From assembly GCA_963970005.1 (NCBI GenBank), contig CAXAMN010001114.1, forward strand, positions 1,311,104-1,375,103: DNA of 64,000 bases, in the 5' to 3' direction. The stretch is from Durusdinium trenchii (taxonomy: Eukaryota; Sar; Dinophyceae; Suessiales; Symbiodiniaceae). The position numbers and the translations under genes are program-made. The notes beneath the pieces are model-generated. The model made no database searches, was not told the origin of the DNA, and saw only the letters and a list, made by a program, of their open reading frames with translations. This document shows, piece after piece, positions 46,575 to 58,207 of this stretch (position 1 is the first letter of the stretch; the number at the start of each line of letters is the position of its first letter).

Positions 46575-48055
46575 TGCCACGCTCCGACTGCCCACGACAC
46601 CACCACGAGCACTACGAGCCCCAGGGCGTTTGGGGCCACGACGGCTTTTCAGGCCAACAGGAGCAAGAACTCGAAGTGGACGGGAATTTGGCTTGTGGAG
46701 CTGATCATCTTGGCCGGACTTGCAGGTGGTGTTGGGGCAACAGCGATCCAGGAGATTAGTTACTACCAGCCCAATCGCTTGGTGGCCAGGACTGGCAAGA
46801 TCAGGCATCGACGCTTCCACACCCTGTGCATTGAGTGTGAGGACCACCTGGCTCGCATTCGGTGGGTCAAGGGAGAGAAAGCCACACGTGCCTCGGTCAT
46901 ACTTCAGAAAAGGGTTGGAGGTAAGGTTTCAGCTGATCTCAACGAAATCCTAGTGGTTGTTCCCTCAAAGCGGAGGTTCCTCTCAAAAAAGTAGAAACCC
47001 TGCGGGACGAGACACCACCAGAGAAGATTTGTGAGCTGGTTCAAAACTGGCGCTTCTGGGAGAGCTTGGTCTATAGCGGATTGGAGTTCAAGTCAGAAGG
47101 AGAAGTACAAGATCTCCTTTGCACTACAAAGGCGTACTACCCCAGCGTCAAGAACCTCAGGGCAATGGCAGAAGAAAGCCTTCGTTTGGTGGCCACGGCT
47201 TTGGAGAGGCTGATGGTGAATCAGGCGACTCAAGGATGGGCACGTCATCTCAAAGCTCCTGACGTGTTCAAGCCCGATAGCAGAGACAATGAGCTCAAGC
47301 TATGGGGAGATTGGAAGTTCTCGTTCATGAAGTACATCACAGGCATCGATCCCACGATGGCCAACGACGTGGATCAGGTTGAGAGGGATTTGGAGGCCAA
47401 CTACGACATGGACGACGTGACGGACGAAACCAAGAGCCGAGCAGTTCGACTCTACAGCTTGCTGACGCCCTACCTCAGACAGAGGCCACTGAAGCTGATT
47501 CGGCGTGTGAAAAAGGAGAATGGGTTCGAGGCATGGCAAATCCTATTACGGGAGATGCAACCACCGACCCGTGCAAGGGCATTGGCTTTGTTGAGTCAGT
47601 TGTCCCGGATTCAATTTGCTGAAGGCAAATCGGTGTCAGAACAACTACCTCAGTTTGAGGCACTCATCAACGAGTATGAGAGGATTTCTGGCCATGGATA
47701 CAGTGACGACGCGGCTTGTCCGATGCAAATCAGACAGCGCTTGCGTCTCTGGATCACAGACACTACGACCTATGAGCAGCTCAAGAACCGAATCATCCAG
47801 CTTGAAGCAGTGACGACCAAATGGGATAGCGCAAACTCTCTCATGCTGCCAACACGGGCTTCCACGGATGAGGCTACACCAATGGAGGTCGACTATGTGG
47901 GCAAGGCATGGGAGAAAGGTGGTAAGAAAGGAGGCAAGCTGAAAGGCAAAGATGCCAAAGGGAAGATGAAAGGAAAAGACAAAGGCAAGACCAGAGATGG
48001 AAGGAAGAAAGGCAAGCCGACCGACAAGGGTTCCAAGGGTGGCAAGTCCTGGAGC
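46575..48055 (+). pseudogene. Gag region
   Basis: An upstream open part (to TAG at 46992-46994) carries a hydrophobic segment, LVELIILAGLAGGVGATAI, and ends VPSKRRFLSKK. Gag proper continues one frame back: VETLRDETPPEKICELVQNW and on through LKLWGDWKFSFMKYITGIDP, YLRQRPLKLIRRVKKENGFE and LRLWITDTTTYEQLKNRIIQ, a copia-Gag-like helical protein, then a long Lys/Gly-rich linker. No clear ATG start was found; the first in-frame ATG after the LTR is followed by a stop. The frame step at 46985-46991 lies on AAAAAAG. Confidence 0.7.
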
Positions 48056-48056
48056 T

Positions 48057-48098
48057 TGTCATCTGTGCGGCAAGGTTGGACACTTTGCAAAGGACTGC
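48057..48098 (+). pseudogene. Gag zinc knuckle (CCHC)
   Basis: CHLCGKVGHFAKDC fits CX2CX4HX4C exactly and would bind RNA. It is one frame ahead of the preceding Gag frame (+1), so a frameshift lies at about 48040-48056. Confidence 0.85.
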
Positions 48099-48429
48099 TG
48101 GAAGCGAGTCAACCAGATTGAAGAGCAGACCAATCCAGGTGGAGCCAGTTCTTCATCGACTGGCGCAGGTCCACCGACAGTTCAAATCTCAACAGCAAAC
48201 ATGAAGATGGTGAGGATTGAGACTCCACCAGGGACACCCTCGATGGAAGTCTTTGATCTGACTACGTTTAGGGGCAGTGGCGACAACTTTCCATGGCGAG
48301 TCGGCACGATTCGATGTGAGCATGATGAGGGCTATGAGACGGCGGATGAAGAGCACATGGGGTGTCATGAGCCCAGAGTGGACGTTCCTGCTGGGGTTAG
48401 CGTAGTGGCTATGGACTTGCAGGACGACG

Positions 48430-48870
48430 AGGAGTTCTATGTCAACATGGTCAAGATTGAAGGGGCGAATGCTGACAATTGCTTGGTGACCCTTGACACT
48501 GGCGCAGACGTGTCAGTGTTGCCAAGGACATTTGCTTCACTGGGCCAGTGGCAACAAGGTTCCAGTGAACTGAAGATGATCGACGCGCAAGGCAAAAGAA
48601 TTGCTCATGATGGAGTCGCCAGAGTCCGCATTCGCATAGAAGACAAGAGAGGAAAACCCTTTGAGCTAGTGGAGGAGTTTGTCCTGGGCAATGTGCAGCA
48701 TCCAATCCTACGCGCTGGCAAACTACTGAGACGTGGCTGGAGTTTGCAGAGGTCAGATGATGGGCTAGAACTTCGGCGCGATGAGAAGGGGATTGAAGTT
48801 CCAGTGAACACAGAGAGAAACTCCTTGCAGCTGGAGGCCAGAATTTGTGTAGTGAGTGAGACTACATCGA
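48430..48870 (+). pseudogene. Aspartic protease
   Basis: NCLVTLDTGADVSVLPRTF gives the DTGA active-site loop, followed by VARVRIRIEDKRGKPFELVE and VQHPILRAGKLLRRGWSL, the usual retropepsin order. Same frame as the zinc knuckle; cleaves the polyprotein. Apparently intact within itself. Confidence 0.8.
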
Positions 48871-49639
48871 CATCGAGCCCTACAACATCCACCATGAGCC
48901 CCACAGCAAGAGTGTTGGCCTTGACAGGCTACTTGAGCAAGTATGTGCAGGATTTGGAGTTAGCTCCTGGGTGGCGCAGATTACCGAACGGAGTGGTGGT
49001 CTATAGCGATCCAATCGCTACCAGACTGGCAGACCCCAAGGACAACGTCGAGAAGGCCTACAAGTCCAGATTGACACTTGTGAAGGAAAAGACTGGCCAA
49101 TGGACACAATTGGAGAAAGAGGATGACATCACAGAGGCAAAGCCACATATCTTCAGAAAGATTGGCTTGAACGATGAACCACATCGTACTCTGAGCTTCT
49201 TCGCTCCTACGAAGTTTCGAGATTACTGGGAACCAGAGTCAGAAGTTGCAATTTCTCCTTTCCCTGAGCCCGAGGATGCGATCAAGGCAACCGCATGGTC
49301 TGATGATGACGGTGAAGAGATTGAAGAGAAGGAGCAGCAGGTGGAACACCACGATATCGAGAAGAGGGTGATTGCTCAAAACCCACATGAAGTTGAGCTG
49401 GATCAGACACTCTTCTCGGAAAAGACTTCAGTGAAAGACCGGCAGATCGCGTGCAAAGAGCGGAACTTGGCACATACTGGAAGCAAGAAGCGGCTCCTGG
49501 AACGGCTGACCAGCTTCAAGATCAATTTGGAGACCCAGATGCAGCTGTCAATTGCAAACCGAATCTACAAGGAGCAGGAGAGACTTCCGGTGACCATTGG
49601 ACAACCAAAGCTGCCGAGTCTAGCCGATCAGGAACGGCG

Positions 49640-50551
49640 CTTCATCGCCCACATGCCCTATGCTGGACGGTGCCAGCTTGTGTGGCAAGCCGTGCGAAGG
49701 AAGACAAGCGCCCACCTCAAAAGGAACAGGAGGACCAGGGCAAGAACGTCATCCAGATGGATTTCTGCTACACGTATACGGGTGAAGACCAACGAGGTGA
49801 TGAACCATCTTTGGGGAAGGTCCAAGAGCGACAAGACCAATATGGGACAGTCTTGATTCTGACGAGCTCGGAGACGAAGGCGGTACACGCAGTGCCAGTG
49901 CCTTCCAAGGGCACTGCGAGTCTCAAAACGGTCACGGAGGAGGTCACTCGCTTTGCGCTAGAGAATTCCGCCTACGACCAGTGCGTCTTCCAGGCTGACC
50001 CCGAGAGGGCGACTCGTCAAACTTTGAGGTCTGCGCAACAGGTCCGCAGCATAATGGGACTCAAAACAGAGATCCGCATGATTGGCGCTGGACAACATCA
50101 GTCCAATGGGCAAGTCGAGAGAGCAGTCCAAACGGTGAGGCGGCTAGCAAATTGTCTCAGAACATTCGCTGAAGATCGTGCAAGGCTGAGGATTCTTGGA
50201 TCATTTCATCTGTATGCTGCTTTCGCGATCAATCGCTTTCGTGTCTTGGAGAAATGCGACAAGACGAGCTTTGAATTGGCAACGGGTCATGGATATCATG
50301 GGAAGCTAGCACTGTTCGGAGAGAGCGTCCTGTTCAAGAAGATTGTCAAGTTCAAGGGAAACAACATCTTCGAACGTGGAGTCTGGGCAGGAAAACATCC
50401 ATGGCATGATACACATGTGATCTTGACTCCAGAAGGTGCATTTGAAGCCAGAACAATCAGGCGACTGGCAGTTGGGGAGAACTTCATTGCAACGGACATT
50501 GTGATCTCCAAGGGACTTCCATGGAGCTATTCTCCTCAAGGCATTCTGATG
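49640..50551 (+). pseudogene. Integrase
   Basis: Begins HMPYAG.C; a one-base loss near 49674 shifts the frame, then ACVASRAKEDKRPP. The catalytic core shows IQMDFCYTYTG (first Asp), CVFQADPERATR (second Asp) and QSNGQVERAVQTVRRLANCL (catalytic Glu). The core ends LPWSYSPQGILM followed by TGA at 50552-50554; the same frame is open again beyond the stop. Confidence 0.85.
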
Positions 50552-50554
50552 TGA

Positions 50555-52081
50555 CATGCTGGACAGACTCAACGCACACGCCAGCCTACACTTGAGGCAG
50601 AGGAAGAGAGTGAGATGAAGGAGGTTGCAGCAGGAGTGGCTGGACCAACGCCAGGGCTGAAGACACCAGTTCCAAACACGCCTGGCATTGTGGCGCCCAA
50701 GACACCTAATGTTGGTTCCATGGCGCCATCAACTCCTGGGCCAACATCACCTTCTGGCGAGATGGCATCTATGGCATTGAAGAGACCTTTGGAAACGGCA
50801 GAGGAGAGTGAGCCCAAAAGATTGGATGATACATCATCTCCGCACAAGGCGTGTGAGAAAAGAGAGCCAGAGGTTGATGTGGAGGAGTTAGAGGGTGAGC
50901 AAAGAGAGCATGGCACCGATGAGCCGATGAGGGCACTGGAGGCATCACCGCGAGGTTCACCCAGTTCTCGCCTGTATCCTCCGACATATGCTGGCACCAA
51001 TGCGGTGAACATGGAGATTCATGCAGATGAAGAATTTGATTTGGATCTGATTCCAAACGAAGTGGAGGAGGACTTAATTGCATATGGAGGAGAAGAAGAC
51101 GAAGGTCCTCCTGAGGTGACTGAGGAGCGTCTGGCCGAATTGGACGCCCAAGCACGAGAGAAGGGGATTCAACGGATGATGGAGATGCCTATGATCGAGA
51201 GTGATGAAGATGAGGTGACCAGAAGTGAGGTCTACATCATATCGACCAAAGAGGTGTACACTTGGAAACATCGCCTCGAGATGTGGGGATGGTTTCGTCG
51301 TGCGAGATTGGTGGCACGGCAGTTCAGAAACTCCATTGACCTTGAGCAAACGTTCGCTCCCACGTCGATGATGATGGTCCCCAAACTCTTGATTCACTTG
51401 ATTGCGAACGTCTTTCCTCACTTCAAGGCCATGACTCTGGATATCAAAGACGCATTTTTGATGGCGCCCCAACCGACTGATGAAGTGGCCTTTGTAAGAG
51501 TGAATGGCCGCATCTTCCGACTCCTACGATGCCTACCAGGTCAACGCACAGCAGCATCGCAGTGGTTCCAACTGTTTGCCAGGACATGTCTGCAGTTCGG
51601 TCTGGTGCAGGACATGATGCAGCCTACGTTGATGATGTTGGCAAAAGAATTGTACGTCACGGTGCATGTGGACGATGTGTTCATGGTTGGCACGGAGGAA
51701 AAGTTGCTGCAATTTGTCGCTTACTTGAAGAAGGAGATGGAATGGAATGTGGAAGAAAAGGGGCCATTCCAAGCTGGTGACAAATTTCACTACCTGAAGA
51801 GGCAATTTGACTGGTGGAGGAAAAGCTGCACTATTAGGTGTGATCACAAGCAGTATGACAGCTTGGAGAAGGATGTGACCAACCTGCACGCACGCTTCTA
51901 CAGGAAGACCCCCATGAGCAACGACTTCGGCAAGAAAGATGAGTCTCCGGAGTTGGATGGCAGCGACATCACGAAGTTCAGAAGCATCGTGGGAAAGTTG
52001 ATGTACATCTCAGGCGAACGACCAGACGCACAACATGCCATCCAGTGTCTCGCCAGACACATGGCAAAACTCAGATGGCCA
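50555..52081 (+). pseudogene. Reverse transcriptase (RVT_2, copia type)
   Basis: After a Pro/Thr/Glu-rich linker come RRARLVARQFRNSIDLEQTF, FAPTSMMM, AMTLDIKDAFLMAPQ (motif A Asp), LPGQRTAASQWFQLF, VHVDDVFMVG (motif C Asp-Asp) and SIVGKLMYISGERPDAQHAI. The frame is intact from 50555 to TGA at 52082, just before RNase H, where another frame takes over. Confidence 0.9.
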
Positions 52082-52084
52082 TGA

Positions 52085-52600
52085 AGAATGCAGTGTGTGT
52101 GGTGTTGGAGTGATGATGGACTCAAGAAAGAGAGGTCAGTCAGTGATGGACGTGAGAGAAGGGGAAGAAGCCATTGAACAGCCACAGCATTTGCTTGAAG
52201 TGATCACGGACGCCGACTATGCAGGCAACAAGAACGATCGAAAATCGACGAGTTCATTTCAAACCTTCATCGATGGCAACTTGGTTGAACCCAAGGTTCG
52301 CGCTCAAAAGTCCATTGCATTGTCTTCTGGCGAATCAGAGTTCGTGGCGATGGTGGCTGGAAGCTCTGAGGGACTACTTGTACGTCGCCTTTGGAACAAG
52401 ATGACAGGCGTGCAGTGCACGATGGAAGTGCGCTCAGACAGCTCGGCCGCACGGTCAATGGTGCAGAGGCCGCGTCAGACACTTGGACGCATCCATTATG
52501 GATCCAGCAGAAGGAGAAGGAGAAGGTGTTGACAGTGGCTCCTATCCCAACAGATTTGAACTGCGCTGACATTGGGACCAAGAACCTGGCGAAGAAAAGG
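52085..52600 (+). pseudogene. RNase H and tether
   Basis: EVITDADYAGNKNDRKSTSS (first Asp), IALSSGESEFVAMVAGSSEG (Glu) and MEVRSDSSAARSMVQRPR (Asp) give the catalytic set. After a frame change near 52490 comes WIQQKEKEKVLTVAPIPTDL then NCADIGTKNLAKKRL, the conserved copia ending. Confidence 0.85.
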
Positions 52601-53356
52601 TTGCTGGGATTGCTCTTCATGCTGAAGATGGTGAATGTGGTCAACGACCGTGTGGGTGAAGAAGAGTTTGAAGACCTTGAACGCCACTACCAGGTCAAGA
52701 ACAGCCAAAGGCAGATTGGGAACAAGAAAGCTCTTCGTGTCTGCTTGCTACTCCTCTTGGCGAACTTGGAGAAGGCCTCAGGAGCGACCATGGAGTCCTA
52801 CACGGAGGACAGCCATTTTGGCTGGTCATGGACAGTCTTGTGTGTATGCGCGCTCTTTGGGGTCTTGAGCAGTTTTGGTTGGCTTCGGGACTTCATTTTT
52901 GTGTTTGTGAAGGGTGGCGTTGCCCACTTGCTGGACTTCAAGAAGGTCACGATCCAGAATGAGGAGAGCGCGGTGCGAGTGGTCCTGGAGAAGAAGGACC
53001 AAGAGACTCAGGCAACATGCCATGTGGAGGCTGAGCTGAGAACAGCTTACGACCGTGAGCTGGTGGAGATGCAGGCAGAGCATGTGGAGCAGGACATGTA
53101 TATAGAAGAACTTGAAGAGAAGATCAGCATGCTCAAAGAGCAAGCTGAAGAACATTTCCAAATGTTTCAACTTGAGACCAGACATGCCCAGAAACTCATG
53201 AGGCAGATGGCAAATTTGAAGAAAGCGCCTACAGGCCAGGTGATCCACTTCTCACCTGGATGCCCGCATTATGCGAAGGCAAGCGCAATTGAACTTTGCA
53301 AGAAGTGCATGGTTGAAGGGGGCGTGATAGAATATCCAGGGCAGTCAAGCACATGA
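52601..53356 (+). pseudogene. Extra C-terminal module of pol: membrane segments, coiled coil, Cys motif
   Basis: Continues in frame about 250 codons beyond the point where copia pol normally ends. Contains a hydrophobic ALRVCLLLLLANLEKASG, a second hydrophobic segment near 52828-52915 (WTVLCVCALFGVLSSFGWLR then DFIFVFV), a charged coiled coil (MYIEELEEKISMLKEQAEEH) and a Cys-rich end (PGCPHYAKASAIELCKKC). The stop at 53354-53356 lies 32 bp inside the right LTR. It is open throughout. Function unknown; an envelope-like or membrane-tethering role is speculation. Confidence 0.7.
53314..53322 (+). promoter_or_regulatory. Polypurine tract
   Basis: GAAGGGGG lies two bases before the right LTR, the position where plus-strand synthesis is primed in LTR elements. 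It is also inside the coding frame. Confidence 0.65.
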
Positions 53357-53440
53357 GCATTCAACCAAGCATTTCTGCAATTGCCGCTATCGGCTGGAGA
53401 CCCCCTTTTGGAGGAAAAATTAGAGCGACCGCGCCTTTCA
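53325..53440 (+). repeat. Right LTR, 116 bp
   Basis: Matches 46434-46549 at 115 of 116 positions by eye, then ATATA (53441-53445). Confidence 0.93.
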
Positions 53441-53445
53441 ATATA

Positions 53446-55333
53446 TGTATGTATATAGTATATTATACACATATGTGTGTGAGGGAGTGAACAATATCAA
53501 ATAGGATGAGAGAAGAGTCTGAATTGCATTTTGTTTCTTGATGCGATATGAGGATCATGGATCACTGAACAGGTGATTTGTTTTTAAAATGTTTTTCTTG
53601 TTTCACCTTGGTTTCACACACAAATGTTGGCAACTTGGCAGGTACTCGATCCTTATTTTTGGTGCACCCGGTGAGGCCTGGTATTTGGTTGAAACCTCCG
53701 CAACTCGTGTAGAGGGGCGCATGTCACCATGATTGAAGACGGGAATGCCCACCATTTGTTTCCATTCTTCAGGTTTCCGGGCTTTTCCAATGTTGATTCC
53801 TCCAAGATGTACACTGAAGAACCTGGGGTAGTTCTGTCTACAGCTGGTTTGACACCAAAGCTACCATGCGGCCTCGTTGATTTCATTGTCGCCTGTCTTG
53901 TGGGCAGATGACAGAAGCTTTGCTGATGCCTCCACCTCATGACCTGAACGTCTCACCCGACTCATGACCTGAAGGTCTCACCTTGCATACAGGCTGAATA
54001 CCGCATGAATCTCAAGCTGAAGCAGGTGTATATAGATTTCAGATGATTACAGTATGTTGTCATTCACGTCGGCGCTTGAGCTGGTCCTGGGTGCGTTGGC
54101 GCCAGGTCCAGTTAGATTGGGCCACGTTGTCGTGCAACACGCCCATGTTCCCTGAGCCAGAAGAGGCCTGGGGATGTCAGCCAGTTGGCCAATTGGCCAA
54201 GGTGTTGGATTTTTTGGAGTTTTATTGACAGATTAACATCCTCCTTTGCTGGTTTTTGCCGTCGTTGTGGCAGTAGAGAAGAACTTCCCGCGGCTGAGTC
54301 TCCAACCCCATCAGACACCTATCCAATGTATTCTATCCAATGTAGAGAATTCGGTTTGATGAGCAGAGTGACGAAGTTGAGCTATCCGGCATCCGTCCAG
54401 GGCCAACTTCAACAATTGGTCTTCGATGATCCCAGCACTGAGCAGACTGACGACTACTGGTTGCATCCATGCGATTGCCTGAACCCGAGCTTTGGCACAG
54501 GACCGACCTCCTAACCTCTATAAGCGAGCCCAAAATACTAATTCGTCTATAGACTCACGGGATTGATGAATAGGTCCCCAAAAGAGCATCATGAATAGCT
54601 CTGTTGAGGAGCTTTCTATTTCTTCCAACTTCTATTGTTGTAGAATGGGGAAACACTTGTTCTTCCATGGTTTGGCCTCTTTGCCCATCCGTGGCCTCGC
54701 AGGATGGCCTGTAGACCCTGCGTCCTTTGAAGAGATCCCTCCACAAGCCAATGGCCCGGGTGCCCAAAGACCGGACACCACAGACGTTGAGTCTAGACGT
54801 TGGCCACAGACCCGCGGTTGAGGGGGGATGAGAGGAAGTCTTTGCAGACATTGGACGCTTTGGATAGTCCCTACCCTGTCAGTCTTGGAGTGTTTGGTTT
54901 GTCACACATGTGGGGATTTTTATCCAACCTTTGCGGCTTCAAATGACAAACATCATTAACCATCCGTTTGCAAGTTTACAAACTAGTTTGTTTTTCACAG
55001 TGATACTGAGCTCTGACTTGCAACAGTGCAAGCTCAATTGTTTTCTCAGCATGACATATCATGACATGCTTCTTTGGTCTTTGCAGACTTGGCAGCTGCA
55101 GGTATTTTTGTACCACCACCCTTTCTGCTAGTCTCGGGCCAATTCGTTTGCCCGTCGAGACAGCTTTTGCCTGGTCCTAGCCCTAGACAAACTGTTTGAG
55201 CAGTCACTCTGTGCTCTGGGTGGTAGACATGCGATCAGCAAAGCAAACAGCTCGTGTGCCAAAGGTGCTTTGAGCATGTTGTTCACATGTTCACTCCACA
55301 CTGAAGAACAATGCCCTTCTCCACCCTTCTCAG
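53446..55333. other. No firm gene
   Basis: TA/TG microsatellite at 53441-53480 (the split target of the copia element). Weak frames only, such as QGQLQQLVFDDPSTEQTDDY near 54400. I see nothing firm. Confidence 0.35.
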
Positions 55334-55450
55334 GCGCGGCTGGGGTCCACTTCAAAACCGAAGCCGAGAGCGGTGAACCCACTGATTGCCAAGAACGATG
55401 TCAGGGAGAGGCAAGACATGGTGGCTCTGGGAAGTGCCAAAGATTCCTGA
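55334..55450 (+). CDS. Putative terminal exon, unrecognised
   Basis: After CTTCTCAG a + frame reads ARLGSTSKPKPRAVNPLIAK then NDVRERQDMVALGSAKDS and TGA. Basic, protein-like. A second + frame and a minus frame are also open, so confidence is limited. Confidence 0.3.
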   Translation, partial: ARLGSTSKPKPRAVNPLIAKNDVRERQDMVALGSAKDS

Positions 55451-58103
55451 AGAAGTACTGATGACTCTGGAAATCTCAAGGGACTCTGAGTGGAAGATCT
55501 CGGCATGTTGAAAATACATTTGCCTCCCAGTTTCAATGAACAAGTGGTGAACCTGACCGGGACCGGCAATTGGCTAGACCGAACAGACCCAACCGTCTTG
55601 GTGCTCGATGCAATGTCTTCCCACATCAGATTCTTAGCTACCTTCGAGTGCGGAATTTGCTCAGTTATGATCACGAATGGTCGAAGGCAAAGGTGCCTTC
55701 TTGTTCGGACTAGTGACTGGCTATGGATGCAGCTGGAGGTAGCCCCAACACAGAAGTTTGTGACGTTCCGGCAGGATCATTGCCATTTCTTTTGGACAGG
55801 CGACTTGCAAGCAAGCTTGATGTGCAAGCGACACGCAGGGAGCACCATTGACAGTCCTTCATTGGCCTCCAACCACTGTCATTCCGCCAGCCTTCTGAGT
55901 CTGCGCTTCTCCAAGGTACATCCCACGGAGCGGACACATGCCGCCTCTTCAAAGGATGCGACAGTTTGGTGGGATGCTAAGAGTAGAGTGAAGCCGTCAA
56001 CTCGCCAACTCTGTTGGAGATGCGCTTCTCAATACTTTACGTACACCCTTGCCTTCCCGCATCTTCCAGCATCATAGAATCATACATCACTGAAACCGCC
56101 GTACAAGCAGGGATTTCTATCTTTTTTTTTCCATTGTTTACAGCATGCTTCCACCAAGCGTGCACCAAGCTTTCACCTCCGGCTCAAAGAGCCTTGGTGT
56201 TTTTGGCGCGTCGCACGTCGCACGTCACCTCCGCGAGTTCGGCACCAAGGTGCGCGAGTTCGGCATGGAGGGAGATCTCATGGCCTTCCCACGAACACCC
56301 AGCTGTGCCGTGGCGAATCCAGCAGTGTGGATCCCCAGTGACCGGGTGGTGGTTTTCCCCAGGCCGGGACGAGGGGTGTGACATTGAGCTGTGGGAACAT
56401 GTTTCGAGTGAATCTGGTTTGCATCATTTTGCATCGCTGCGTCTCAGCGATCTGCTTTCACTTTGCTTGTTGACCTTCTCAGGGATCTGAGTCACAACTG
56501 GGCCTGGCGAGCAGAATAAGATAGAATAAGGATCAGCATGGCAACAAATGCGCTATAAGTTATACATAGTTCTACTGATTGCCCAATTTCTGATCTTTTT
56601 TGTGCGCCGAGGCTTGTTGGCACTCGACCATGCGCCGCAACTTCCTGATCCAGACCGTAGGCACCTCTCCATCGGCCTCACACCCTCCAGCAGTGATCAA
56701 CCAGGGCGGCCACCTGAAGTTCAAAGGCCGCGGTCTGTGGTGTGGAACGTGCGTGCGGTCACGGAAAGGAAGTTTTCACAATCTTTGTTTCTCAATCTGG
56801 TTGTTTGATGTTTGGTACTAGATGGAAGTACGGTGAATTTTTACACGCTCGCAAGTGCAACTGTTGTTGATGGTTTCTTTTGTTTTGATGGTTCGTTGCA
56901 CTATGCAGCTTGTTTGCTTTGCCGTGCAGACACATTATATATATATATATTTGTTTGGACTCAGCACGAGTGCAGAACGAGGTTTGTTGTAGGTTCAACA
57001 CTGTTGGCCGTGATTTTCAACATTCAGGTCAGTTTTCTAGTTTGCTCTCAGATGTGCTATTCCCAATGTCTGAGATGCTTTGTGTGCTTCCGCTGACACA
57101 AAGAACGAAGTATAACGAAGTTCTTCGGGCCATATTTTACTATTTTCACCACTAACAGGCACTTTCTGTCGAAGCAGAGTTTTAGATAATATTCCTGTTT
57201 TGCCTGACCAGTACCCTATGCAGCCTATGCAAAGATGTTCGAGCCGACTTTTGTCATGTCCCGGTCTCCGTTGAAACATGCTTTTGTGCCTGGCCTTTCG
57301 TGCCAGATCTGTCGGCGAAGTCCTTGACTCCGCAAAACAGCTACGAGGAGAAACTGAATGACCTCTCCAACGTCCGTATGACTGGCTGGAACCGCAGGTG
57401 CCTAGGCGAGAATGGTGGAAGAAAAAGACGATACCATGTGAATCTTCAAGATTGGCTTGCCCTTGTTTGGTTCTGGGTCGAACCTGCCTCTTGTGCTCCG
57501 TATTGTGGGTCTCAGCAAGCCAGCCCGGACCGGTCAATCGACAAAGCACTTTGGTTTATGTAGAGCATTCTTGCTGGTCGTAGGAAGGTGGAGTTAAGAG
57601 AAGCCTCAGATTCCATGCTCGCACCAAGGCTGAGTGGCTATGGTTACTTCAGAGACGTCCCTTGCCCTGCGAGGTAGCACCTGAATCCATTGGAGTCACG
57701 CTGTGAGGATTTGCAGATTGAAGTGGCAATCCAATCACTTCACTGAAAAAATCGAAGTCAGAGGAACACACAGAGATACACAGAGTAACAGCAACGGTGT
57801 TGGTGGAGGCATAGTTCCGAGGGGCCAGGGGCACCTTCCAAAGGCATAGGAACGGGGCCGATCGTTTGTTTCACTTTCGAAACCTCTTTTGCTTGGATGC
57901 TTCGGAACCGGACTTACTTTGTCTTACTTTTCCATTTCTTCCCTGACAAGCCCTGCACTTGAGCCAAAGATTCACTGTGGTGCCCAAAAATGCTCGGACC
58001 AGGAAGTGTTTGGAAAGACACATTCTCAGCACAATCAAGGCACTGTTGATACTGATACGGTCTGCAGGGTGCTAGGCCATGCTGGGCATGCTGGGTCACT
58101 CAG
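55451..58103. other. No firm gene; weak frames
   Basis: Open frames at 55490-56077 and 56145-56381 (GVFGASHVARHLREFGTKVR) and near 57300 (LTPQNSYEEKLNDLSNVRMT) have no recognisable motif. Short TA run at 56937-56952. Confidence 0.3.
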
Positions 58104-58207
58104 GCAGCGGGCATTGCGACCGCCACTGTCCAAAACCTCAATGCACACAAAACCTACAAGTACACGCTGTGGATGGAGCTTTGGAACGCGTTCATTCGAT
58201 ATTCTAT
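58104..58207 (+). CDS. Putative exon, unrecognised
   Basis: Bounded by CACTCAG and GTAATG. Reads AAGIATATVQNLNAHKTYKY then TLWMELWNAFIRYS. Composition and both splice-like edges favour a real exon; the gene is not identified. Confidence 0.4.

Larger units (their letters stand above)
46434..53440 (+). mobile_element. Ty1/copia LTR retrotransposon, full length, coding region broken
   Basis: Two 116-bp direct terminal repeats (TG...CA ends), a 5-bp ATATA duplication outside them, a primer-binding site immediately after the left LTR and a purine tract before the right LTR. Inside, in copia order: Gag with zinc knuckle, aspartic protease, integrase, reverse transcriptase, RNase H, then an additional C-terminal segment. 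At least four frame changes and one in-frame TGA interrupt gag-pol. Integrase before reverse transcriptase identifies copia and not gypsy. The LTRs differ at a single position, so insertion is recent relative to the damage. Confidence 0.93.

Noticed and set aside
55490..56077. 195-codon + frame
   Set aside because: No motif, and minus-strand frames overlap it; not distinguishable from chance.
57950..57970. Reverse-complement spliced-leader-like CTTGAGCCAAA
   Set aside because: The match stops after 11 bases and is not followed by the ATGGCTACGG expected.
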